Shown here one piece after another: positions 18,194 through 29,752 of a stretch of 48,351 bases of DNA (positions within the stretch are counted from its first letter, which is position 1; every line of letters starts with the position of its first letter). The translations under genes were made by a program, and so were the position numbers. The DNA lies in NCBI RefSeq assembly GCF_004335975.1, contig NZ_PSZO01000005.1, positions 1 through 48,351 of the forward strand, written 5' to 3'. The notes below the pieces were generated by a model. That model ran no database searches and had not been told where the DNA came from. It worked only from the letters and a program-made list of their open reading frames with translations. The DNA comes from Mycoplasma marinum. Its GTDB lineage: Bacteria; Bacillota_I; Bacilli_A; Mycoplasmatales; Metamycoplasmataceae.

Positions 18194-19687
18194 CTACATT
18201 CCTCTTGATTTGCTAAATTTAATCTTATCAAAATCCATATAGTGTTCCATTTTTTTATAATTCAATTTGATTTCTCTTGTTTCAATTAAATCTTTCATAA
18301 AATAAGCAGACTTCTTATATCTTCTTGTGAGATTATTTTCTAAATCAACCTCAATAAGACCATATCTATTTTTAAATGCATTACCTCAAGATCAGCAATC
18401 AATTATTGCCCAAAGATGCGCTCCAATAATATTTACACCGTCTTCCATAGCTCTATGTAGATGCTCTAAGTGTTCTTTTATAAAAGAGACTCTATATTCA
18501 TCTTGAATAATGCCGTTCTCATCTCTAAAGATACCTTCATTTTCGACTCCCATCCCAAATTCAGTAAGCATGTATTCAATTCTACTTCCATATTTATTAA
18601 ACATTGCTTTTAATGTATCATAAACTGCTTCAGGATATATCTCTCATCCCCTAAATTTATTTTCTCTTCTATTAGGCATTTTATAATCTTCAAAATAATC
18701 ATCAAACTTGGATTTATTTCCCATCTTAGAAGGGGCCTTCGCTCTTCTTGGTGAATAATAATTCAATCCCACAATATCTAAACGAACTTTTGCAAGAGTA
18801 GTTTTATCATGAATGCTATAATTTGTTGGAAATAAATCCATTTCTAATAATCATTCTTTCATCCCTTCGGGTCATTTACCCATTACCATAGGATCTGTTA
18901 AACCACTAAATTCAAATAAATCCATGTATTTTGCAGCCTTAATATCTTCAATATTATTTGGGTCCTTAGGATAAACAATAGCGGAATTAAATATACCTCC
19001 AATTTTAATATCTTTGAATTTTTCTTTTAATTCTTCATTAAAATAATTAACCACTAAAGCGTGTGACATTACAATTCCATACGCAGCATTAACTCCACTT
19101 TGATCGTTGTTTAACTTAGGATACTGAACATCTTTTAAATAAGAAGCTTCTGCAGGGACTCATGGTTCGTTCATAGTGGTTCAAATTTTAACAATATCAG
19201 ATAATTCATTTAAAACTGTTTTTGAATACTCTAAAAAATCAAATCAAACTTCGCGGGATTCCCAACCACCTTTTTCTTGTTCATAAATCGGCATATCAAA
19301 ATGAAATAGTGTTGCTATTGGTTTGATTCCATTATCCAACATCTCTTGAAAATAATCCCTATAAAATTTTATCCCTTCTTTAGAGGGTTCTTTAGTCATC
19401 CCATTAGGATATATCCTAGCTCATGATATTGATGTTCTTAAAGAGTTAATCCCTAATTCTTTTCACATTGCAATGTCTTCTTTATACCTTTTAGTTATAT
19501 CTATAGTTATGTTAGAGCCAATTTCTCCAAAAAAATCTTTTGGTTGTTCTTTAAATCACCTTTCATAAACTGTTTCAGCTTTTGGCGTGATTCCTCTACC
19601 TTCAGTTTGCTCTGCAGATATTGCTCCGCCTCATAAAAACCCATTAGGAAAACTAATTTTTTTTGTCTTTTTATCTTTTATATTCAT
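18194..19687 (-). CDS. Glycoside hydrolase family 1 (beta-glycosidase or 6-phospho-beta-glycosidase)
   Basis: A 497-residue (beta/alpha)8 retaining glycosidase. N-terminus FPNGFLWGGAISAEQTEG is the GH1 signature; acid/base Glu lies in TMNEPW near residue 174; the nucleophile Glu is in LTEFGMG near 376. At the 6-phosphate site found in LacG-type enzymes, the Ser and Tyr (SW...RYGL) are kept but the Lys is Asn with Lys one residue earlier, so phospho-sugar specificity is uncertain. It heads an operon with manA, so a beta-mannoside product (such as Man-beta-1,4-GlcNAc from trimmed N-glycans) is an attractive but untested substrate. The annotation 6-phospho-beta-glucosidase is the usual alternative. 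Confidence 0.88.
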
Positions 19688-19695
19688 ATATAAAT

Positions 19696-19724
19696 TATAT
19701 ATTTATAGAGTTGTATTTTGACAA
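19696..19724 (-). promoter_or_regulatory. Promoter of the GH1-manA operon
   Basis: TTGTCA (19724-19719) and TATATA (19701-19696) with 17-bp spacing, the best -35/-10 pair in the window. Only 8 nt separate the -10 from the ATG, so the mRNA is probably leaderless. Confidence 0.65.
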
Positions 19725-19749
19725 AAAAAACTAAAAATAAATACAAAAA

Positions 19750-19764
19750 TGAAAAAAAATTTCA
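19750..19764. promoter_or_regulatory. Candidate RpiR operator upstream of GH1-manA
   Basis: TGAAAAAAAATTTCA, dyad arms TGAAA / TTTCA with 5-nt centre, 48 nt upstream of the -10 box. A 15-bp site with the same arms lies at nearly the same distance (50 nt) upstream of the GH38 operon's -10. Binding by the neighbouring RpiR regulator is an inference. Confidence 0.35.
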
Positions 19765-19816
19765 CTATTTTTAAAATAAGTTTAAAATCGTTGAATAATT
19801 TATTGAAGTAAAAACT

Positions 19817-22363
19817 CTAAATCTCCACCGTTAAAAGTTTTCAAGGCCTAATTTTTTTATCATCTAATTTTATGATTTTGTTTGTTACATTTAACAATCT
19901 AACTTTAAATTTACCTTCAGGATCTTTATAAAGTGCCTTCATACTTAAACCTTCAGGAATTGAAAACGGCAATTTAAATTCTTTATTTTCCCCAATATAA
20001 AATTCCTCTTCAAATCCAAATACCTCCATTGGATTCTTCGTGTCTCAAGAATCTTTTATATAAAAAGCTTTATTCGAAAACATATTTGTTTGTTCGTAAA
20101 GTGCAACATTTGAAATATCGTTTGTAATGAATTTAATATTAAATTCCAAGAAACTATCTTTAAGTTGCGCTAATGGTGCAATCGAAGGTCTACCAGAAGG
20201 CCTACCTGGTCTGTATGCCATATCTCCTCTTGAAAATACGTCCAACGCTCTAAATAAAGTTAAGGCAACATGGGATGTACTATTAAAATTAATAACTTCA
20301 TGTTCTTTTGAACCGCTTGTTATCAAAGCAACACCGGCGTTTTTTGAACTAATGATTTTTTGATGAGGTGATAAATTTGTTGGATATTCCAACCACTTAT
20401 CTCCATTTTTATCAACTTTCTTTCAATCGATATTTTTATCAAAATCAACTTTTCTTTCAGTTATGAAATATTGCATATCATGCTCTCATTTTTTAACTTT
20501 TTTACCTAAGTTAATCATTGCCCTCAATCTTAAATTATCACAATTATTTTTTACTTTAATATTAAAAATTAATTGTTCTTTAAATAATGTGATTGTTAGA
20601 AAAACTTTTTGGGTTTGAGTTTTCTTTTTGAGTTTTCATTCACTCAAACCATTGGGAAGTTTGGTTTCATAAGTTAGTTCAATTGTTTTTAATTTATTAC
20701 CCTCAGTAACTTTAGTGTTGACAATATTTTTTAATTGTATTTCATTTTCTTTAAAATCAAGGGGTGAATGGTCATAGGTATCCCCAGCTGATGCATCGGA
20801 AATTAATTTAAAAACATCATCGTAAATTTTATCTTTCCTCTTATCGTAAACATTAATCTTTTGATTTTTAACTTCTATTTTTCAAAAAATATTTTGAATA
20901 TTTTTTTGAATATTTATCGTTTTTTCTTCAGAAATATATTTAATATCAATAGTTTGCAATTCAAAAGGTGGTATATCCTCTACAAACAATATAACATCAT
21001 CAAGAGTTCTGTTGTAGTTTTCTTTTCTATTTCTATCATTTAAGTGATATTCAACTTTTTTTCCTTCTAATTCAAATGAATATTCACTAAATTTTTCACC
21101 TTCTTCTTCCGGTTCATAAGACATTTGTATTTTATATGGTCCTGTATAAGGTTTTGGAGAGAGATTCATTATAAATGCTTGATCTTTTTTTGAAGAAGTT
21201 CTTTTCTTATAAGAAATAAGTTTCATAAGCATTGTTTCTACACTTCTTGTAATTATCAATGCATCCACAAGCCTTTGCATCATTTTTTTATAGACAAAAT
21301 CTTCAACACAACCACCATAAGAGTCATGTGCTGATGTTTTGAATAAATCTTTTCAAGCTCTTTCAATCATTTTTCAAGGAACGTCAATTCCTTTTTTAGC
21401 TGCAACTACTGACAGTGGTTCTATAACTTCAATCAACGACGATTCTAATTCATATAATTTTTGCTTTAAATCCATTCTTGCAGACATTATTGATCTGTGA
21501 GCTCTCCCAGTGAATGAATCTCTTAATTCTCCTTCATATTTTTCTATTTTAACATTATTATTATTAATGTACTCCTTTGCCTCTTTGATTGCATCTTCAT
21601 AATTTGACATTATAAAATTATATTTTTTATCATCTTGGAATTTTTCAATGTAATCATTAATTTCAGGTTTAAAACTTCTCATATCACCACCCATGGTAAT
21701 TCAAATTGGTGCACCTAATGAACGTTCATCATATGATTCGACTGTGACTTCCCCTGTTGTACCCCTATTTTTATATCCGGTTTTCATAAATCCTTCATAG
21801 GTATTTCATTTACTTGATGTAAAGTAGTGAGTTTGCCATACCCCAAGAACTTCATCCCCAGATGGAGCAATAAAATTAAAATAAAGTTTATTATTTACTT
21901 TTTTAGGATCCAAACCTCTATAAAATGTGAAATTATCAATTCCTACTTGTCTCATAATTTGAGGAGTTTGAGGGTTGTGCCCAAATGAATCTGGTAAGTA
22001 ACCAACATTCATTCTATGTCCCATATCCTCGGCAATCTTTCCACCTATTTCTAAGTTCCTTAAAATTGATTCACCCATTGGCTGTAAATTATCAGTTTGT
22101 GTATATCATGGTCCAACCATTAATTGTCTAGAAGTGATGACTTTTCTTAATCTTTCTTCTCAATCAGGTGCAAATTCAATAAAATCATCAATAATTGATG
22201 TTTGACCATCAAATAAGAATTGCGCCTTATTATTTTTTTCTAAATATGCAATCATATATTTCATACTTCAATAACACATTGCTTTTGAATTTACAGATGA
22301 ATAATATCATTCTCTGTCTCAGTGAGTTTGAGGTATTAAATGGACATTTTTTTTATTTGACAT
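19817..22363 (-). CDS. GH38 alpha-mannosidase, copy 1 (last gene of the operon)
   Basis: An 848-residue cytosolic retaining alpha-mannosidase. Zinc-binding HWD lies at residues 14-16 (PQTHWDREWY), the nucleophile Asp near 125 (LPDSFGHN), and another zinc ligand in SAHDSYGG; then a beta-sandwich C-terminal half with GDTYDHSP. Length and spacing are those of the bacterial MngB type (about 877). It has no signal peptide. Good AGGAG upstream. It lies 15 nt after the PTS gene. Compared with copies 2 and 3 it carries Gln for His before THWD. No terminator with a clear T run was seen after it (19766-19816). Confidence 0.92.
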
Positions 22364-22378
22364 TTCTATTTCTCCTGT

Positions 22379-24511
22379 TTATTTCTTTCTAATGAAAGGT
22401 ATTTTCTTACCTAAGTTAAATGTAATTCCACCAACAATGAAATATGTTAATATACCAATTGCAAATGACAAGTAGTATCCAATAACACCATATATAAATG
22501 ATGAAACTATTGTAACCATCGTAGATTGATTATTTGGATTGATTAAATTATTTAAGAATCCAATATCATTAGTAATAATTCCACCATTAACTAAATCTAA
22601 TCCTGCATAACCTTGAGCACCAAATGATAAGATGCCTAAAGAACCAGTTTTAAACACTTGAATATTTAATACAAATGCAAATCCAGTTGCAACAAAAGCA
22701 GTTACTAATGACGGAAAATGCGCTTTTCATTTGTATTTATTCACAAAAGGAATTGGACCCTCAGATAAACCAGATTTACCAAATTTTTGAGCAGTTGTAA
22801 CATATTCCATATCTTCACTTTTAACGTTCTTGCTAAATATTTTAAAGAATAACCCACACGACATTGAAGCAATTGGTATTGCTATTGCAAATAATGTTCT
22901 CATTCTTCAATCATATTGCATCATACCAATCAAAAATAAAATTGTAAGTTTGTTGATAGTTCCTCCATAATCTCATGTAATTAAAACACCAATAATACCA
23001 CCAATAATAAATCTTAGTCATCAATATGAGTTTGGATAAATAACAATTCCTTTTATAACTCATTGGAATAATCATGCAAACGGCGCTGCAGAAAAGTATG
23101 CAAGAGAAAATATAAAAGCTAATGTTATATAAGAAACTCAATGTTTTAATAAAATGGATACATATTTATTTATCATGTATTTCTTTTTAAAGTTATCAAC
23201 ATACTTCATAATACAAGCAATGAAAGGTGCAAATAATATACCTCCAAATAGTGATGTTCCCATCATAAATTCTGGATTAAATGTTCCCCCATATGTAAAT
23301 CATATTTCAAAATGTTGATTAGATACACCGTGCAAACCAAATGTTGACATAGCCCCAATCATAGGCGTATTTAAAATAAATGTAAATATAAATGTTGCCA
23401 AAAATACTTCTGTTTTATCATAAAACTTCCTTGCAAAAATACCGGCAAATATTGGCATACATAATTCAAAACCAAAGAAAGATATTGATTGGAAAGTGAA
23501 TAAAGTTTGATTTTTAGTCCACCCTGATGTAAATCAATCAGCACCATACATTCCATAACCAACCATATTTAATACTGCGTAAAATGTTGCCAGTATTGTT
23601 AAATATGCTCAAGGCTTATTAAATATTTGAAGCAATGAAGACTTAATATTACCCATAAAGAAATAAAAAGGGTTTTTATCTCCTCTTTGCATTTTAATTA
23701 ATTCCTCTTTTGTTAGCTCCTTTTGCTTAGAAGCTCTTTCAATTAATTTTTTTGTGTCATTAATGGCTTCTTTTGTTTTGGTAATTGTAACTTTCTTATT
23801 TACAAAGCGTTCGAGATTAATTTCTATTTCAGAAGCAATAATAACAAATTCAGCTTTTTTAATTTGTTCACTATTCATCGCATTTTTTTGAATTCCCCCA
23901 CCTTGCGTTTCAACATGTACTGAGTAACCCATTTTATCTGCCACTTGAATTATTCTTTCTTTAGACATATAGGTTTTGGCAATTCCTGCTGGACATGCTG
24001 TTATAGCAACGAAAAATTTATCATGCTCTTTTTTAACATGATTTTCTTCTTTTGGAGAAATTGTATTCAAAATTACTTCATTCAATATATTGAATATGAC
24101 CCCAGAAGACTCTTTGTTTAATTTTTCTTTAAAATCAGAGTCTATCAATTTTGTTGCAATAGATGAAAGAATGTCCATATGCAATGATCCGGCATCGGCA
24201 GGTATTAATAAAAATATCGCTTTATTTATATCGCCACCATCCAAAGCATCATATTCTTCAATTTTTTTATTTGTTCTGAAAAAAAATATTTGAGGTTCAT
24301 TAACATATTCTGAGCGAGCGTGTGGAATTGCAAATCCCTCTTCAAATCCAGTTGTACCCTGTGCTTCACGATTAATAAAAGCTTCCTTAACCCCTTTTCA
24401 ATTTGAAGTCACACCTTTTGCCTCTGCAATTTTTGATACTTTTTCAAATAATTCATCCCGTGTTGGCTTAGAATTTTCAATGATAATATTGTTTTTACTA
24501 ATTATTTTCAT
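22379..24511 (-). CDS. PTS EIIABC, fructose/mannosylglycerate family
   Basis: A 710-residue fused sugar permease in the order IIA-IIB-IIC. EIIA has phospho-His near residue 64 (GFAIPHARS); EIIB has phospho-Cys near 173 (ITACPAGIAKT) and HVETQGGGIQ; residues about 260-710 are the membrane IIC domain with eight to ten hydrophobic segments. It takes up a sugar and phosphorylates it at the expense of phosphoenolpyruvate via HPr. In E. coli a related fused permease (MngA) partners a GH38 enzyme (MngB) for mannosylglycerate. Its place between four GH38 genes suggests an alpha-mannoside substrate; fructose or mannose are alternatives. AAGGAG before ATG. Confidence 0.92.
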
Positions 24512-24519
24512 AGTTCTCC

Positions 24520-27123
24520 TTAGATGTTAATATTGATTAATTTTCATGGTTTAATTTTGACTTTTCCAGTTTCATTAATATTTTTCAAATCAAAACCAAA
24601 TGTGTTATCTTTTAAATCTCATTCAATAACTTTATTAGTAGAGTTAAATAATCTAATTATATTTTCTCCATAAGGAGTTTTATATATCGCAGAAACAATC
24701 ATTCCATTAGGAATCTCAAAATTAATGGAAACTTCTTTATTGTTTGAATTATTATAAAATTCATGATTAGTCTCTCATCTTAATAACACTTTTTCTTTAC
24801 CTCAAGAACCATCTAAAAACGAAGCCTTAGAATTAAATTCTTTTGCCTTATTAAATAATTCCTCATTTTTTAATTTTTTACTGAATATTTCGCAACTAAA
24901 TTCTAATTCCTTATTTATAACTTGTGCTTTTGGTGCTTCGCACTCTGCACCAGAACCGCGTCCAGGTCTATAAGCGATATGACTTTTACCAAAAACATCA
25001 ACCGCTCTATAAAGAGTAAGTGCAATAAAAGCATTCTCTTTTTTATTAATAACCTCATGTTCTTTAGCTCCAAAAGTTGTTATTGCATAATCATTAGAAG
25101 GAACTTTGATAAATGATTGATGTGGAGACAGATTTGTTGGGAATTCTTCTCACTTAGCATTGTATTTATCTTCCTTTTGTCACGTTTTAAGGTATTCATT
25201 TTCTATCTTTCTTGACACAACAGAAAATTGCATATCGTGTTCTCATGATTTTGTATTTTTTCCTGAATTGAATAACATTCTCATTCTTGTATTCTTAGAT
25301 TTATTGGATATGAATGTTTTTAAAATTATCCTATCTTTTATTAAAGTTATAATTATCTCAATATCTTGAATAATAGATGTTTTGTTTTGTTTTCATTCAT
25401 CTAAACCATTAGGAATTTTCTTAGTTGTCTTGAATTTAATATTTTGCATTTCTTGAGAAGTTTCAGATCAAATAACCTCAAATTTATCAAAAATATATTC
25501 AGGGTCGTTAAATGTTATTGGTGAATGATCGTATGTATCACCATTTGAGGGGTCTGCGCTAAATATAATTGGATTTAAAATTGTTTTATCATTCTCTTTA
25601 TCTTTTAAAGTTAGTTTGCCTTCTTGAATACTTAAGTGAAATTTTTCATTTTTTCAAAATGTTTTATCATTTTTTATTCTTGATTTTTCCTCGAAAACAA
25701 CTTTAAATTTTTTATGACTAAATGGAGGAATATTTTCAACATACATCATTACGGTAAACATTTCCCTTTCGTGTGTACCAAAGTGGTCTTGCTTTAATAT
25801 TACATATGGTATTTTTTTATCTCCATCATAAATTGTAAATTGATCATTTTTATTAAATCTCTTACCAATCATAAATTCAGATTCAAATAAACCGTCATAT
25901 GAATTTGGTTTCGTGTTTATTAAAAATAAATCCACTTTTTCTTTATCAATTTTTTTGAATTTAGAAACATAAATTTTGCACAACATACCAACAACTGCAT
26001 TAGCTACCCTTCAACCGTCAGAAAGTCTGGACATAATTTTATCATGAACAACATCTTCAATTGATCCTCCATATGAATCATGAGCAGATGATTTAAATAC
26101 ATCTTTTCAACATCTTTCAATCATTTTTCAAGGGACATCAATTTCTAATTTCTCACATATATAAGCAAGTGGCTCTATTTGATTTACAAGTATGTCCTCT
26201 AATTTATTTATTGCTTGCTTAAGATCCATTCTAGCCGAAATTATTGATCTGTGAACACGTCCTGTTAACGCTTCTCTCAATTCACCTTTATAAAGTGGTA
26301 ATTTAATATTTTTTTCTTTGATTTCTTTTTTAGTTTCTTCAATTACATCTTCATATGACGAAATCAAATAATTGAAATTTTCTTTTTCTGTTTCATTTAA
26401 TTTTTTAACAGTTTCAACTATTTCTTTTTTATAAGGTTTCATATCCGTTCCAATAGGCAATCAAAATGCTAATCCATTTGAACGTTTTTCATATGATTCT
26501 ACCGAAACATCAATGGGATGATTTTTCTTATCATAACGACCACCTTCCATAAAACCTTCAAAAGTAGTCAACCCATCAGTGCTATAGTGTGTTTGCCACA
26601 CCCCAAGAACTTTATCCCCGGATGGAGCTACATAATCAAAATAAAGTTCATTATTAACTTTCTTAGGATCAAGGCCTCTATAAAATGAAAAATTATCAAT
26701 CCCAACTTGTCTCATAATTTGGGGCGTTTGAGGATTATGGCCAAATGAATCTGGTAAATAACCAACCTTCATTCTATGCCCCATATCTTCTGCAAGTTTC
26801 CCACCAATTTCAAGATTCCTTAAAATAGATTCACCCATTGGTTGCAAATTATCAGTTTGAGTGTATCATGGACCAACCATTAACTGTTTTGATTTAATAA
26901 CTTTTTGCAACTTTTCTTTTCAATCGGGCGAATATTGAAGAAAGTCATCAATAATAGATGTTTGTCCGTCATAAAGGAATTTTGAATCTTTATTTTTAAT
27001 TAAATCTTCAATTAAAAATCTCATATCTCAATAGATCATTGAACGAGAATCATCAGATGTGAAATATCACTCTCTATCTCAGTGGGTATGTGGTATTAAA
27101 TGTACATTTTTTTTATTAAACAT
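24520..27123 (-). CDS. GH38 alpha-mannosidase, copy 2
   Basis: An 867-residue paralogue of copies 1 and 3. HTHWDREWYF with zinc HWD at residues 14-16, nucleophile Asp near 125 in LPDSFGHNPQTPQIM, SAHDSYGG, and GDTYDHSP in the sandwich half. Very close to copy 1 in the catalytic half (residues 75-165 nearly identical) and more diverged in the C-terminal half, which may set linkage preference. Stop is 8 nt before the PTS gene start; AGGAG precedes its own ATG. No signal peptide, so it acts in the cytosol on imported mannosides. Confidence 0.92.
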
Positions 27124-27132
27124 TTTTCTCTC

Positions 27133-29751
27133 CTAAATTTTGATTGAAACAAATTTCCAAGGTTTCAACTCAATTTTTCCTTGTCTTCTTAAATCATAAA
27201 TATTAAAACCATATAAATTGTTATTTTCGATAGTGATTATCTCACTTGTCGTATTCAATAATCTAATGACATTTTCACCTTGAGGTGTAATGTATAAAGC
27301 TTTAATGACTACTCCTTTTGGAATATTTGGAATCTTGATATCTATATTTTTTTTATCATGTTGTTTATCATATCAACGATGATTAGTATTCCATCTTAAA
27401 ACAACTCTTTCATTAGCTGAATTGCCATCTAATATATAAGGTCTTTTATTGAAAGATTCAGCCTTCTTGAATAACTCATAATTACTTTTATGTCCAAAAA
27501 CTATTTCAAATTTGAAAACTAATTCTTTATCAATCAGTTGTGCATGCGGTGTTCTCGTTCTACCACCTGAAGATCTACCTGGTCTATAAATAAAATTACT
27601 TCTACCAAATGTTTCAAATCCTCTATAAAGAGTTACAGCAATTCAAGCTTCGCCACCCTTATTAATAACTTCATGTTCTTTGGATCCGTATGTTGTTATT
27701 GCGTAATTATTGTCGTTCACGTTAATAAATGATTGGTGGGGAGAAAGTGTTGTAGGAAACTCTTTTCATTTGCACCCATATTTATCTTCTTTTTCTCATT
27801 CATCAAAGTATTTGTCTTTAATTTTTCTTTCGTAAACACTATATTGCATATCGTGTTCTCATTTTTCAACTTTTGATCCCGATTTAAATAAAAATCTCAT
27901 TCTTGCATCATTTGATTTATTCTTGATATTAATTCTCAATAACATTTTCCCACCAATTAAAATAATCATTAATTCAGCTTTTTGTAGAACATTAACTTTA
28001 TTTTGTTTTCATTCTTCTAAACCATCAGGAAGTTCCGCTGAAGTTGAAAGTCTAAGAGCGGTAATATTATTATTTGTGATTTTTTCTTCAAATTTAAAAT
28101 TGCGGAATCAATATCATTTATCATTTCATGTCACTGGTGAGTGATCATATGAATCTCCAGCGGAGGGGTCTGCAACAAAATCAAATGCATTCTTTCTTGT
28201 AGTGTTTGTTTGTTTGTTTGTGATATCAACTTTACCTTTGTTAATTTGAATTTTAAATAAATCATTTTCAAATATATCAGAATTATAAATTTCTTTCTCT
28301 ATTCCCTCTTGTTCAAAATCAATTCTTAATTGCTTGTGTGAAAAAATTGGAATTTCTTTAACATCTATTAATAGAGTTAGTGATTCTTTACCAAATGTTG
28401 ATATTTCCTCTTCTTTAACAATGATGTATGAAATTTTTTCTTCGCCATCATAAATTGCAAATTTTCTCTTATCTTTTGAAGATGGGATAGAAATTTTAAT
28501 TTCGTATTCTCCTACAAATTTTTCCGGATAAGGGTTAATTAGAAATAAATCTTCATAACTTCTGTTAATTTTCTCTTTGAATTTTGAAATATATATTTTG
28601 GACAACATAGAAGAAACTGCTGTAGCTATCCTTGATGCACTCTTAAGGCGAGCAATAATTTTTTCATAAACATCATCCTCAACGCATCCTCCATAAGAAT
28701 CGTGAGCTGATGATTTGAATACATCTTTTCATGATTTTTCAATCATTTTGTATGGGATATCAATCCCTAATTTAGAACACATAAGTGCTAGTGGTTCGAC
28801 TTCATTAACCAATTGATTTTCCAAATTTTGAATCATTTGCTTAAGATCCATTCTAGCAGATATAATCGATCTATGAACCCTTGCTGTAAGGGCATCTCTT
28901 AATTCACCCTTTAGTGTTTTTAATGGTGTTCCTTGTTTTTCAATTTGTTCTTTTGCTTCCTCGAGCATTTCTTCATAAGAAGATATTTTATAATTAAACT
29001 CCCCATTATCTTTATTAAGTTTGGTGGCCGTATCAATTATTTGTGGATCGTATGGCCTCTGATCAGTACCAATTGGTATTCAGAATGGCAAATCAAACGT
29101 ACGCTTTTTATATGACTCTATTGATACATCTACAGGATTACCAATTTTTTGTTCAATTAAAGCATTTTTTTTGAATCCGTCATAATCTAATACATTTTCA
29201 AATGTTGTGTAGTGTGTTTGTCATGCTGCCAACACTTTATCGCCTGAAGGAGATTCATAATTAAAGAATAGCTTATTGTCAGTTCTCTTTGGGTCAAGAC
29301 CCCTGTAAAATGTAAAATTTCCGATTCCTACATGTCTCAATATTTGAGGTGTTTGTGGATTGTGTCCAAATGAATCTGGTAAATAACCAACCTTCATTCT
29401 ATGTCCCATGTCTTTAGCTATTTTCCCACCAATTTCAAGATTTCTTAAAATCGATTCCCCTGAAGGTTGTAGATTGTCCGTTTGCGTATATCAAGGACCA
29501 ACCATCAATTGCTTAGTTGATATAACCTTTCTTATCTTTTCTTCTCAATCTGGTGAAAATTGAAGAAAATCATCTATAACGGAAGTTTGCCCATCATAAA
29601 GAAATTTAGCATCTTTATTTTTAAGTAAGTGATCAATCATGAACTTCATATCTCAATAGACCATAGCTTTTGAATCATCCGAAGTAAAATATCACTCTCT
29701 ATCTCAATGAGTGTGGGGAATTAAGTGTACATTCCTTTTAGTTTTTTTCAT
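27133..29751 (-). CDS. GH38 alpha-mannosidase, copy 3
   Basis: An 872-residue paralogue with HTHWDREWYF (zinc HWD at 15-17), nucleophile Asp near 126 in LPDSFGHNPQTPQIL, SAHDSYGG and GDSYDHSP. Closest to copy 2 (TSDDSKAMVYWDMKF against TSDDSRSMIYWDMRF). It starts one base after the stop of copy 4 with a weak GGTGAT ribosome binding site and so is probably translated by coupling, and stops 9 nt before copy 2. Three near-identical catalytic halves in tandem are a substrate for recombination. Confidence 0.92.
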
Positions 29752-29752
29752 T

